A stretch of DNA of 64,000 bases from Dermacoccus nishinomiyaensis (lineage in GTDB: Bacteria; Actinomycetota; Actinomycetes; Actinomycetales; Dermatophilaceae), in NCBI RefSeq assembly GCF_900447535.1, contig NZ_UFXX01000002.1, positions 1-64,000 on the forward strand, written 5' to 3'. Position 1 is the first letter of the stretch. The number at the start of each line of letters is the position of its first letter. The position numbers were made by a program, and so were the translations under genes. Below the pieces are notes generated by a model that saw nothing but the letters and a program-made list of their open reading frames with translations, ran no database searches and had not been told where the DNA came from. This document shows positions 1-10,531 of this stretch, piece by piece.

Positions 1-2309
1 GTGGAACTGGATGCGCGATTCGCTGTGGCCCGGCATCAAGGGCGTGTGGGACAACATTTCCCTGGGTTTCGTAGTGGTCAAGGATTCCATCGTCGGAACG
101 TGGAACAAGATCACTGGAAAGTTCACCGAGGCTTGGAATTGGGTCTCTGGCGTTTTCAAGTCCTGGTGGGCGGAATTGTCCGGATTCTTTCTTGGCCGAT
201 TGACTCGGCTAAGGGTTGGATTGTCAAGCATTGGGACGGAATCGTCTCGAAGTTTACCTCCGTCAAGGACTGGGTGATCGGTGGGTTCAAGCGGACTTGG
301 GATACGTCAAGACCGTTCTTTCTGCTCCTCTTGGTTGGGCTCGAGATGAAATCCATCAGCGTTGGGAAACATCAAGACCAACTTTACTACGGTAAAGGAC
401 TGGGTGATTGGTGGATTCAAGCGCGCCTGGGACACGCTCAAGACCGTTCTTTCTGCTCCTCTCGGTTGGGCTCGAGATGAAATCCATCAGCGTTGGAAAA
501 ACATCAAGACCAACTTTACTACGGTAAAGGACTGGGTGTTCGGCGCTTTCAAGCGAGCTTGGGATGGACTGAAGAAGCTCATCACCTCTCCCGTCGATGG
601 GGCCAAGACCGCCTTGAACAACATCCTCGGCAAGGACGACAACGGCGGAATCCGTGGCATGTTCAACTCTGCCGTCAAGGCTGTCGGCAAGATCTGGACA
701 AGCTCAAGGGCATCGTGACGACGCCGATCAACGGCGTCATCGGCATCATCAACAACCCCTTCATCTCGGGATTCAAAAGCTCGGCAAGCCATTCGGGCTG
801 CACATCGACGAGCTGTCGAAGATCGGCGGCAAGGCCGACGGTGGGCGCATCCCCGGACGTGCTGGCGGCGGCACCATCCCCGGCCCGTGGCGCGGCCCGC
901 GTGCGGACAACGTCCTCGGCATCTCCGACAAGGGCGTGCCGACGGCGCGTGTCAACCCTGGCGAGTACATCACCAAGGTGGCTTCGACGCAGCGCATGGA
1001 GCGCAAGCACCCGGCCGCCCTCGCGTACATCAACCGTCACGGGACCGCTGCCGGGGCACGCTGACGGCGGCTTCGCGGGCATGCCGCACGCGAATACCGG
1101 TGTCGGGCACACGGCTAGGGGCCGCTACGAGTCCTATAGGCCGTCGGTGTCCATCGTCGCGCTCGGGAAATGGCTGCGCGAAAAGGGTTTCGACGTCGGT
1201 CAGCACCCTGCGTTCGGTGGCGTGGCACCGCGTCCGACGCACATGGCAACGTCGCTGCACTATGTCGGCCAGGCCTTGGACGTCAACGCCGATGGCATGG
1301 CGGGCGGCGAGGCGGCGGCTTTTGATCGTCTCGCTCCCGCGCTCATCGACGCCGGGTGGGCGACGATTTGGCGCGGGCCGGGCCACTACGACCACCTTCA
1401 CGTCGACACAGGCCTTTACGGCGTGCTGAATGAAAAGCAGTACGGCCCGATTTCGAAGACGAACATGATCGTGGAAGGTCTCAAGAGCGTGGGCGGGCGC
1501 GATCATGTCGGCCGTCTTCGACCCGCTGAAGGCTGGCGCCTACAAGCTCATCGACGGCGCCGTCGGCAAGTTCGGTGGTGGCGACTTCACGAAGAAGATC
1601 CTCGGTGGCATCGCGAAGAAGGCTGTTGACGGCGCGATTGGCTGGGGGCAACGGGTAAGTCGTCGGATGCGACGCTCGAGGGCGGCGAGGGTGCTGGAAC
1701 GAAGGCTGCCGCCGCGTGGCGTCCGCAGATCGAGGAGGCGCTCAGGCTCAACGGGATCACGCCGACCGAGGCGATGGTGCAGAAGTGGATCACGCAGATC
1801 GGGTGGGAGTCGTCGGGCACCCCAACGCCGTGCAGGGCAACATCGGTGACATCAACAACAAGACGGGCGACCTCGCCAAGGGGCTCGTCCAGGTCATCGG
1901 TTCCACGTTCCGCGCGTACCACGTCGACGGCACACCGAACAACGTGTTCGACCCGATCGCGAACCTCGCTGCGGGCATCAACTATGCACGGCACCGCTAC
2001 GGCCCCGGCATGGGATACATCGGCCGTGGTGCAAGGCACGGCTACGCCGACGGTGGCATGGTGCGCGACGTGCCGGTCTTCGACCGTGGCGGCACGCTGG
2101 CTCCCGGCAATCAACGTCGTGCACAACAAGCTCGGGCGCCCCGAGCCGCTCGTGCGCGCCGAAGACGTCCTCGGTGATCGTCGCGGGTGACATCAACGTC
2201 AACGTCACCGGCGTGAAGTACGACTCCCGCGCCCGACATCGCCCGGGAGATCACTCACGAGCTGCGTCGTCATGACGCTGCCGGCCGCTACCGGGAGGTG
2301 TGGGCATGA
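1..2309 (+). pseudogene. Phage tail tape measure protein, C-terminal part, multiply frameshifted
   Basis: The tape measure protein sets siphophage tail length. The 5' end lies outside the window. The reading frame changes about 12 times (near 200, 306, 360, 700, 775, 1055, 1500, 1650, 1820, 2105, 2170, 2230), yet the joined frames read as one protein. It has Trp-rich helical repeats (KDWVIGGFKRAWD type), then an M15-like peptidase domain near 1150-1420 (SLHYVGQALDVN and HYDHLHVD, giving H, D and HxH zinc ligands), then a transglycosylase-like domain near 1790-2010 (IGWESSG, GLVQVIGSTFRAY). The tail end has the phage motif VVHNKLGRPEPLVR and finishes ...REVWA-stop, with TGA overlapping the ATG of the next gene (ATGA). 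The frames hold together without scattered nonsense codons, so sequence errors are as likely as true decay. Confidence 0.8.
263..580 (+). repeat. 132-bp tandem repeats inside the tape measure gene
   Basis: A unit coding for about 44 residues (KTVLSAPLGWARDEIHQRW followed by KNIKTNFTTVKDWV and GGFKRAWDTL) occurs twice almost identically, from 308 and from 439, with a diverged half unit before and after. The spacing is 131 rather than 132 nt. The first copy lacks a C (ACGTCAAG against ACGCTCAAG) and reads TTGGGAAAC where the second reads TTGGAAAAAC. Copy two is therefore an internal reference showing that copy one carries single-base losses. Confidence 0.8.
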
Positions 2310-3202
2310 CGATGTTGCTCGAGGAGGAGTTCGAGCTCGACGGGTACGTCTCGGCGGCATTCACGGCTACCACCGGCGCGTGACGACGCTGGGCTCGGGT
2401 GTTGACCCGGGCTCAGTGTCGATCCGCGCGCAGGACGCCGAGATCGACGGCTGGGACGGTGTGCGCTTCGGGCGTGACGTGCTCGGTGCGCCCGAGTGGA
2501 GTTTCACGCTCGGCGTGCGCTCTGACCTCGACGTGTGGGAGGAGCTCGCGGGCCTCACTCGCGTGTGGCGTGCCCCGTCGAACCGTCGCCCTGGCGGCGT
2601 GTCGGTGTTGCGATACCGCAGGAACGGGCGCTCGTATCGCATGTACGGGCGCCCTCGAAAGCTCGACCTGAAGCCTGCCGCGCGCCAAGGACGACGGCTT
2701 CCAGCAGGTTGTCGCGACGTTCATGCTCGCCGAGCCGTCGATGTACCTCGAGACGCCCCGTCAGGGCGCGAATGTCGTCGACTTGACGTTGCTGCCGACG
2801 GACACGTCGGGAGGTCTCGTGTGGCCGGCGATCGCGCCGTTCGAGTTCCGGGCTGGCTCGTCGACGCGTCACGGCGGCACCGTCGTCGGCGGCACGGGCG
2901 ATGCGCCGTTCACTGCGACGATCACCGGACCCGTCTCGGGCGCCTTGTCGCGTCCGCGCATCGCGGGTGGCGGCTGGGAGATCGCCTCGAGCGTGACGGT
3001 GCCGCCCGGCTCGACGCTCGTCATCGACACGCGCACGCAGACGATCCAGCTCGACGGCGTCAACGTGCCCGGCAGCCTCTCGCGTGCCTCACGGCTGACG
3101 GCCCGGCTGACGCCTGGCGCGCAGACTCTCACCTTCGCCGGGTCGGACCCGTCGAACACGGCACGCTGCCGGTTCGAGTGGTTCGACGCGGTGCCCCTCT
3201 GA
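2306..3202 (+). pseudogene. Phage distal tail (Dit-like) protein, two frameshifts
   Basis: The protein starts MTMLLEEEFELDGY at an ATG overlapping the tape measure stop. It moves to another frame near 2350 (GIHGYHRRVTTLGSG, then DGVRFGRDVLGAPEW) and back near 2680 (KDDGFQQVVATFMLAEPSMY), ending FEWFDAVPL. Position directly after the tape measure, length near 298 residues and the MYGRPRKLDL / FMLAEPSMYLE motifs fit a siphophage Dit-like protein linking the tail tube to the hub. The two shifts are probably single missing or extra bases. The assignment rests on synteny and motif memory. Confidence 0.65.
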
Positions 3203-3217
3203 TCGAAAGGCTTGACG

Positions 3218-4179
3218 ATGACTCTTTCCCCGGCGTGGGCGGTCGATGGTGGGCGTGTGCCCGCAAGCGTGGCCCGGATGCTCGCGTGGGCGGCGACCAA
3301 CGGCTCGAACGGGGTCGTGCAAGCCACTGACCTCGCGGTGACGGCGCTGCCCGTGCCCGATGGCGCGGTGAACGTCGCGCCCGGTGGCGCGCTCATGGTC
3401 AACCGTTTCGGCGGCCGCGCGCAGGCGCAGACGTACGTCACCGCGAACGACGCGACGATTCAGGTGGCGATCCCGCCGACGTCGAGCACGGCGCGCACCG
3501 ACTACCTCATCCTGCGCGTCGACGACTGGCACTTCGACTCCTCGCAGCAGCCCAGCAACCCGCTCGATGCGACGTACTGCTCGCTGCAGCGCGTGACGAG
3601 CCTGACGGGCATCGCGTACCCGTACGTGCCGCTCGCGAAGATCACGATCCCCGCGTCGACGGGCACGATCACGCCCGCGATGATCACCGACCTTCGCCAG
3701 GTCGCGAACCCTCGCACGAAGCGCGTGCTACGCCCGAACGCGCTGATCTGGACCGAGAAGGAAACCCTGTCGAATGCGACGGCGCAGGGCGAATACTGGC
3801 CGAACAAGGGCGGCACGCAGGACGTCTTCATCCCTGAGTGGGCGACGCGCGTGAAGATCCGCGCCGACTGGCTTTCGATCCTCATGCCCGCCGGTAACGT
3901 GCAGGGCCGCGTGTGGGTCAGCTTCGGTGACTGGGACGGCAAGTCGTGGGGCAAGGCGTCGCAGGACTTCGCGTTCGACAACGTCCAAGCGTCCAACCCG
4001 AGCCGACAGAACATCACCGTCGTCGACGAAATGCTCATCCCGCGAACCTACGCGGCCGCTCGGTGCATTTCCAGGCGTGGGCGAAGAAGCTCGGAAGTGT
4101 CGGCCCCGTCATCGACGGCTGGTCCGGTTTCTCGCTCGACCTGACCTTCGAGGAAGTCGCGGACTCCTCCACCACCTGA
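3218..4179 (+). pseudogene. Phage minor tail protein, one frameshift near 4050
   Basis: The start ATG at 3218 follows GAAAGG by a normal distance. The protein (about 320 residues) begins MTLSPAWAVDGGRVPASVAR and contains GGALMVNRFGG and DYLILRVDDWHF, typical of a base-plate or receptor-region protein of actinobacterial siphophages. At CGCGGCCGCTCGG near 4050 the frame moves, and the correct continuation GRSVHFQAWAKKLGSVG runs to 4179. Restoring one G in the GG pair gives a single open frame. The exact role in the tail tip is unknown. Confidence 0.6.
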
Positions 4180-4192
4180 CAGGAGGGTCGAC

Positions 4193-6697
4193 ATGCTTGA
4201 GCTGCAGCCGACCACGGCACGCACCCTCAGCCACACCGGCGGGTACGAGGCATTCCCCTACGCCGCGACGAATGGCGCGTCGACGCTCGCGCTGTGGCGC
4301 TCCGCGAAGGCATACGGGCACGCCGACGACCCGGCGGCGATCATCCGCGGCGCTCGCTTCGACGCGCAGTCGCAGGCGTGGTCTGACGCGGTAGCGCAGT
4401 CTGGACCGCCGCCGGGTACGGCACCTGCTGGTCTGGCGTGGGATCCGATCGGCAAGCGGTGGGTCATGCTCGGCCTGTCGGCAGCAAGCGGCCTACGCTC
4501 GAGCCTATGGACGTCACCGTCCGGCGGGTCGTGGACGCGTAAGGTCGACCTCGCCGAGCGGTGGTCGTGGTTCTTCGCCTGCGACCTCGCGATCGACGCT
4601 GACCTGTGGGTCGTCGCTGGGTACGGCGCGCTCACGGGCGGGCGCACCTGGCAGCCGATCATCACGACGACACGCGACGGCGGTGCGACATGGAGCGCGC
4701 CGACGATCCCGGCGGGCCTGCCCGACTTCGGTGAGAAGGGCTGGTCAGAGCCGCAGGTCGTGAAGCTTCCCTCGGGTCGGTGGCTCATGGCGATCCGCAA
4801 CGACCTCGACTACGGCATCCATCTCGCCTCCTCCCCGGATGGTCTGTCGTGGACGTACGAGCGGCGCATCGCCTCGGACGTGTCCGGCTCGCCGGAGATC
4901 GCCGTCACGGCTGACGGTGTCATCGTCATCCTCGTGCGCCGCCGGCCCGCGAAGGTCGAATGGCATGGCGAGTGGGCGTGGCTCGTCAGCTACGACGACG
5001 GCGCTTCGTGGGCTCGCCGCGATGACTTCCCCTCCGATGGGCGCTTCATGCTGTACGGCGCGCTCGCACAGTCCCCGCAGGGGCTGACGTGCGTGTTCGC
5101 TGCCGAGGACGACGTCACGAGGCCGTGGGAGTCGTCGTCGATCCTCGTCACGACGCTCGAGCGGCGCGACAAGCGCGTCGAGCTACCCGACGCGCCCGCA
5201 GTCGTCTCACGCGTCGACGCGCAGCGCGCGAAGGAATGGCAGCCCGCCGCGTGGCGATTCTTCGCGACACGACTGCACGGCGACGGCACCGAGACGATGC
5301 TGCACCCCGACCTCCCCCTCGCCGACGTCGAACCAGAGTTCACGCTGTCAGGTACGTCGTCGCTGCGCGCGACGATCCCCGTCGAGGTCGCCAACCTCAC
5401 CGACGCGGGCCTCGACGTGCTCATCGCCTGGTCAACGGTGATCTGGGTCGAACTCGACGGGCGAGCGCGCGGCGCGTGGATTCTCACCGACGTCGAGAAG
5501 GCTGGCCCCAAGCTCAGCTTGTCCGGCCTCGGCTTCGTCGGCTTCGCGAAGGGCACCCCGTACGGCGGGGAAAAGAGCTTCGTCAACACCGACGCCCTCG
5601 ACGTCTTCCGCCACGTGTGGGAGCACATTCAGGCACAGCCGGGCGCGAATCTCGGGCTGACGCTCGAGTCTGACAAGTCGGGCGTGCTGCTGGGCCGTCA
5701 GAGCGTGGACCAGTTGCCCTTGTACGTGGACAACTCGCGTTTGCCTGCGCTCCCGGCAGAGGGCACGTTGTGGCGGTTTCAGCGCACGAAGACGCCCGCG
5801 AAACCGGCGGTGAAGGTGAAGCGGGTTGACCCGAAGACGAAGAAGGTCACGGTGACGACGACGCCGGCGAAACCTGCCGTGGTCGAAACCCTCTACGGCG
5901 AATCGCGGCGCACCGTGCCCAAGCCACTGCCTGCTGGGTCGGAGGTGATCGTGCGTGAGCGTAAGAACACCCAGGTCTCGTGGGTGGAGGGCCCGGAAGA
6001 CGGTATCCCGGCCGACCTGTTCGACGTGGTCGGTATCGCCACGAAGCAGGCCCCGAAGGAGGACACGGAGGGCGAGCAGCTCGAGCCGTTCACCCTCGCC
6101 TGGTACGCGGACGCTGACCTCGGCGCGAAGCTCGACACGATCTGCGAGCAGGGCAACTTCGACTACGTCGAGGATCACTCGTGGGACGGTGACGCGCCCC
6201 GCCATGTGCTGCGCTTCGCCGCGCCGCTCGCCGGGCGGGTGCGTGATGACCTGCGCTTCGTCGTCGGCGAGAACATCGTCGAGGCGCCTGCGCTGACGGA
6301 GAAGGCCGAGCAGATCGCGACGGAGGTCGTCGTCCTCGGCGCCGGTGAGGGCCGCGCGATGGTGCGCGGCACCTGGAAAGCGTCGACGCCCGGCCGGCTG
6401 CGCCGCGTGAAGACGGTCACCGACAAGAGCCTGCGCACGAAGGCCGACGCTGACGCCCGCGCCGCACGTGAGGGAAAGGCCGCGACGCTCGGCGCTGACA
6501 TCGCCTCCATCGTCGTACGCGATCACCCGAACGCGCCGCTCGGCTCATGGGGCTTGGGCGACACGATCACCGTCCGCGGCGACGGGCAAGGCTGGGCGGG
6601 TGACTGGACGATGCAGCTACGCATCATCAGCTACACCCTCAGCCCCGACAAGGACACAGCCACCCTCACGGTGGCTCGAGGAGAGGTGACGACATGA
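4193..6697 (+). CDS. Phage tail-hub protein with N-terminal sialidase-like beta-propeller
   Basis: This 834-residue protein is intact. Residues 1 to about 340 carry Asp-box (BNR) style repeats: SPSGGSW, TRDGGATWSAP, SPDGLSWTYE and YDDGASWARRD, with an EPQVVKLPSGRWLMAIRND strand typical of exo-sialidase folds. From about residue 350 (WRFFATRLHGDGTETMLHPD) it resembles the hub/minor tail protein of actinophages that normally begins there. A basic, Pro/Lys-rich insert lies at about 525-570. It follows the Dit and tail-tip genes and overlaps the next gene (ATGA at 6694), so it belongs to the tail-tip operon. The propeller may bind or cleave cell-surface glycans; catalytic residues were not verified, and a purely binding propeller is possible. 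Confidence 0.7.
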   Translation: MLELQPTTARTLSHTGGYEAFPYAATNGASTLALWRSAKAYGHADDPAAIIRGARFDAQSQAWSDAVAQSGPPPGTAPAGLAWDPIGKRWVMLGLSAASGLRSSLWTSPSGGSWTRKVDLAERWSWFFACDLAIDADLWVVAGYGALTGGRTWQPIITTTRDGGATWSAPTIPAGLPDFGEKGWSEPQVVKLPSGRWLMAIRNDLDYGIHLASSPDGLSWTYERRIASDVSGSPEIAVTADGVIVILVRRRPAKVEWHGEWAWLVSYDDGASWARRDDFPSDGRFMLYGALAQSPQGLTCVFAAEDDVTRPWESSSILVTTLERRDKRVELPDAPAVVSRVDAQRAKEWQPAAWRFFATRLHGDGTETMLHPDLPLADVEPEFTLSGTSSLRATIPVEVANLTDAGLDVLIAWSTVIWVELDGRARGAWILTDVEKAGPKLSLSGLGFVGFAKGTPYGGEKSFVNTDALDVFRHVWEHIQAQPGANLGLTLESDKSGVLLGRQSVDQLPLYVDNSRLPALPAEGTLWRFQRTKTPAKPAVKVKRVDPKTKKVTVTTTPAKPAVVETLYGESRRTVPKPLPAGSEVIVRERKNTQVSWVEGPEDGIPADLFDVVGIATKQAPKEDTEGEQLEPFTLAWYADADLGAKLDTICEQGNFDYVEDHSWDGDAPRHVLRFAAPLAGRVRDDLRFVVGENIVEAPALTEKAEQIATEVVVLGAGEGRAMVRGTWKASTPGRLRRVKTVTDKSLRTKADADARAAREGKAATLGADIASIVVRDHPNAPLGSWGLGDTITVRGDGQGWAGDWTMQLRIISYTLSPDKDTATLTVARGEVTT

Positions 6698-8940
6698 GCG
6701 GAGAGTTCCGTGAGCTCGCCCGGCGCCTGCGCCGCCTCGAGGAGGGCGTGAAGGCGCAGAACGTCCCGCAGCTCGCGCACTCCTCGGTCGAGGACGGCGC
6801 GATCGAACACTACGACGCCGACGGGCAACTGACGGCGATCGTCGGCAAGCAGCACGACGACACGACCGCGCCCGTCGTCGTGACCGGCCCACCCCCGCCG
6901 GCGCCGACCGGCCTCGACGTCGTCGGCGGGCAGCTGCAGGTGACGGCGACGTGGGACGGCTCGTGGGCGGACGGCGCCGTCGCACCGATGGACTTCGCGC
7001 GTGTCGAGGTGCACGTCGGCGCCTCGCAGGACTTCGAGGTCGACCCGCTGCCCATGTCGACGACACGCGTCGCGACGATCGAGTCGCCTGGTGGCGCGTC
7101 GGTGACGTGGATGGCCGAGCCGGGCGAGGTGTGGGTGACGATCGTCGCACGCTCCCTGCCGGGCAAGGTCAGTGAGCATCGCGAGCTCGTCATGGTCGAG
7201 GTGGGCGCAGCCGTCGACCCGGAAGTCTTCGAGCAGCTCAAGGTCGACCTCGCCGAATCAGCGGCGCGCGTCGATGCGCGCATGGAAGAGATCGCGACGA
7301 TGCCGCTCGACGCGACTCGGATCACCGACGGCTCGATCTACGCACCGAAGCTCGACACGAACAGCCTCGGCGCGCTCGTCGCTCAGATCCTCACGCTCGA
7401 CGTGTCGCACCTTGTGGCGTCGGACGCGAAGATCGGTGACGCCGTCATCGAGAAGCTGACCGCGCAGATCCTCGCCGCGCACAAGATCACCGCAGACGAC
7501 ATCGACGCCGGCAAGATCGCCGCGGCGCTCGCGACGATCCAGACGGTCAAGGCCGAGAATATCCAGTCGGGCTTCTTGAACGCGTCGATCGGCATTGGCA
7601 CGACGGGGCGCGATCATGGCGGGCGACTGGTCGAAGTCTTACGCACGCATCGACGACAAGGGCTTCTCGACGTACACGGTCGCCGAGGACGGAACGCAGT
7701 ACATGGCGACGGCGCTCGGGTCGGCGGCGACGAACTCGCTGACGATCGCGGACTCGGCGGGCGTGACGCGCGCTTCGATCAGCCCTGACGGTGACGTCGC
7801 CGCGAACTCGGTCACGGTCGCGGATGACGTGTCGATCGCGGGCGCCGACCTCATCGGCCAGCGCCTGCCATACGCGGGATCGTCGGGCGCGTCATGGCTC
7901 GACACGCTGCCGTGGGCGCTCGCGGGCATCAGCAACATGGGCAAGACCGTCGCCGGGAGGGCAGTTACCGCGCAGACGACGGAAGTCATCACGCCGCTGC
8001 ATGTGGTGACCGCGACAGTGTGGCCCGGACGCACCTATCAGGTGACGATGCCATATGCCTACTACGTGACGCGCCTTCGTCGGGCGCGTCTGTTGGTCTG
8101 TGCCTCTACACGGCGGTTGGCACGCAAGCGTCGCCGTCGCCTGCGACGCCGACGACGACGTCGCCGACCGTGTACAGCGTAAGGCCCTCGACCGCGGCGG
8201 GTGGGCCTGTCAGTGACACGCTCGTGGCGACACTGACGCCGCAGATCGAGGCGGGCGGGCCTGTGCAGATGAAGATCCTCGTGGCGAGCGCCGTGAAGAA
8301 CGCGACGATGACATACTCGGTTCCAACGGCGGCGGCGTGGCTGCTCACCGTGCAGGACATCGGACCGTACGTGCCCGACACGGGTTACCCGGTCGGCGGT
8401 GCGGCTGTCAGCCAGTTCGTCAGCCAGTGGAAGGCGTCGGTCAGCCGCTCCTTCGACAAGGCCGGCGCCGACTCCAATGCCGACTATCAGCAGGGCATCC
8501 TGCGCCACGGCGGCGACGCCCTCACGCACTCAGCGTTCGTGTGCAATGACCCCGCGTTCTTCGGCGAGAAGGGAAAGACGATCGCGCAAGCACTCACCGG
8601 CGCGACGGTCACCAAGGTCGAGATCGGCGTGCAATCGCTGTACTGGTCGAACGCGACAGGCGGCACCCTCACGCTCCTACCGCTGGGTGCTACGTCGATC
8701 CCGGCGACGGACACCAGCCCGGGCGACCCGAAGAAGGGCGTCGAGAAGAAGTTCACGACGCGCTCGCAGTGGCAATGGGTGACGGTGCCGACGTCGTGGA
8801 TCACCCCGACGTCAACGGGCGTGCGCCTCGGCCCGACATGGTTCTACGGCGCCACGAACCAGGGCTACTTCGCGAATCACCGCCACCCGAGCGCACCCCC
8901 GCAGATTCGCATCACCTACACGCGCGCCGACAAGGGCTGA
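6694..8940 (+). pseudogene. Large phage minor tail protein, two frameshifts
   Basis: The N-terminus (MSGEFRELARRLRRLEEGVKAQ) is coiled-coil-like, followed by a fibronectin-like stretch (PPPAPTGLDVVGGQLQVTATW) and a helical region (VAQILTLDVSHLVASDAKIGD) seen in tail proteins that bridge hub and fibre. Frame changes occur near 7610 (CGGGGCG, one G too many) and near 8070 (GCGCCTTCG, one C too few). Correcting both gives one protein of about 748 residues ending in a jelly-roll-like domain (QIRITYTRADKG). Both changes are in short homopolymers, which suggests read errors. Receptor binding is likely but not shown. Confidence 0.6.
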
Positions 8941-8951
8941 GAGGACACCAC

Positions 8952-10213
8952 ATGTCATGGACCATCACCGGCACGATCGTCGACCCGGACGGCACCCCAT
9001 CCGACGGTGCGATCGTCGCGATCGTGTCGCCCACCCCGGCGCGCTCGACGAGCGGGAAGCTCATCGACAATGACCGTGTCGCGATCCCCGTCTCGGGTGG
9101 GCAGGTCGGCGACGTTGCCCTCGAGTCCGTGCCGGGCGCGACGTGGACATTCCTCCTGCCACGCAGGCAGCGCGTCGAGATCGCCGACCCTGGCGACGGA
9201 TCGGTCATCGACCTCGCCGCCGACGTGTCGACGGTAAGGCCGCTCGCCCCGGACGAGGCATCCCTGCTACGCGAGGAGATTAAGCGCCTCCAAGCCGAGG
9301 GACTGCGGGGCGACCCTGGGCCTGCGAACACGCTGAGCATCGGGTCAGTAACGAGCGGGCCGACAGCTTCGGCTTCGATTCGCGGCGCCTCGCCCGACCA
9401 GATTCTTGACCTCGTGCTACCGAAAAGTGACGGCGGCGGGAGCGGCACGAGCTCTCCCGGCCCCGCGAACGTGCTCACCATCGGTAGCGTGACGTCGGGC
9501 GCTCAGGCCGCCGCGTCGATCACGGGCACATCGCCGAGCCAGGTACTCAACCTGACGCTACCCAAGGGAGACCCAGGCCCCCCCGGCAAGGACGGCGCAT
9601 CACCGCCCGCGCCAGTGTTCACGGCGTCAGCGTCGACGCTCTCGGCCGGGGCTGCCGCGACTGCCGCAGTTTCGGGCACGTACCCGAATCTCGAGCTGAC
9701 GTTCGGAATCCCGCGTGGTGCCGACGGTGCCGGCGGGTCGGGAACAGGGCAGACGGCGTACGAGATGCGCGGCACAGGCTCACCATACGGCGTCATCACC
9801 CCGCCCGCAGCAGGCACCTGCTACACCGACACGGCAGGCACGAACGGCGCATGGCGCTGGATCGCTACGGGCACGTCCAGCAGCTCGTGGGTAGTGGTCT
9901 ACGGATGCACGGGCTGGCGACGAATCACGACCGACCAGCCCGCCGCATGGTCCTCGCTCATCGTCCTCGCCCGCTGGGAGCCTGGCATCCTGCGCCTCAT
10001 CATCGACGGCCTGCTCGACGCAGGAGCCTCCCGCTGGGATGTCCCGCTCGACTACTCAACCCCATCTCAATTCTTCGTGCCGCTAAAGGGCGCGGAAGGC
10101 TGGGTGCTCCCCAATGGCCGGTTCAGAATCGACCGCACGGGGGGGAGGCACGCGGACAAGTCACCATCCCGTCCCCCAGATGGCCCACAACACTCCCCGG
10201 CACTCCCGCCTAA
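8952..10213 (+). CDS. Collagen-like phage tail fibre (frameshift near the 3' end)
   Basis: The start ATG at 8952 begins MSWTITGTIVDPDGTPSDGA, a small N-terminal beta domain. Three related modules follow, each ending in a LPK or IPRG turn: GPANTLSIGSVTSGP..., GPANVLTIGSVTSGA... and a diverged VFTASASTLSAGA... module, with Gly-Pro-Xaa stretches (GDPGPPGKDG). Such repeats build trimeric fibres. Near 10139-10145 a run of seven G shifts the frame; the continuation GEARGQVTIPSPRWPTTLPG ends at 10213 and is the probable true C-terminus, whereas the uncorrected frame runs on through the next genes. Likely the host-contacting fibre. Confidence 0.7.
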
Positions 10214-10237
10214 ACCCCCAACCCAAAAGGATCCATC

Positions 10238-10531
10238 ATGGCAACCCTCGCTCAGCACATCGCCGCACGCAACGACAACGACCTCCTCGCCCGCTTCATC
10301 GCTGCCGCCGAAGTCGCCGGTATCGACAACCCCCAGGGGTGGGCCGAGCAGCACCGTGGCGAACTCGTCGCCGCCCGGGTCGACGACGACCATACCCTCA
10401 GCGACGTGCACGCTTACGCCGTCGCGACCTACCAGCCCACCCCCCGCCCCGGCGCCAACCCGGAAGCCGTCACCGACGACCAGATCAAAGCAGTCGTCCA
10501 GAAGGTGCGCGAGGCGAGGGCCGAGGGGTGA
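10238..10531 (+). CDS. Small phage protein of unknown function
   Basis: A 97-residue protein starting MATLAQHIAARNDNDLLARF. It is mostly helical by composition, with an acidic middle and a C-terminal helix (DQIKAVVQKVREARAEG). It lies between the fibre and the membrane/lysis genes and its TGA overlaps the following GTG (GTGA), so the two are translationally coupled. Actinophages often carry such short proteins here, but I do not recognise the family. Confidence 0.7.
   Translation: MATLAQHIAARNDNDLLARFIAAAEVAGIDNPQGWAEQHRGELVAARVDDDHTLSDVHAYAVATYQPTPRPGANPEAVTDDQIKAVVQKVREARAEG

Noticed and set aside
1505-1849. Separate small gene starting MSAVFDPLKAG
   Set aside because: It is a frame segment of the tape measure protein; an upstream segment ends and a downstream segment begins at frameshift points.
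7595-8182. Separate gene starting MARRGAIMAGDWSK
   Set aside because: Restoring one base at 7610 and one at 8070 makes it the middle of the 6694-8940 minor tail protein.
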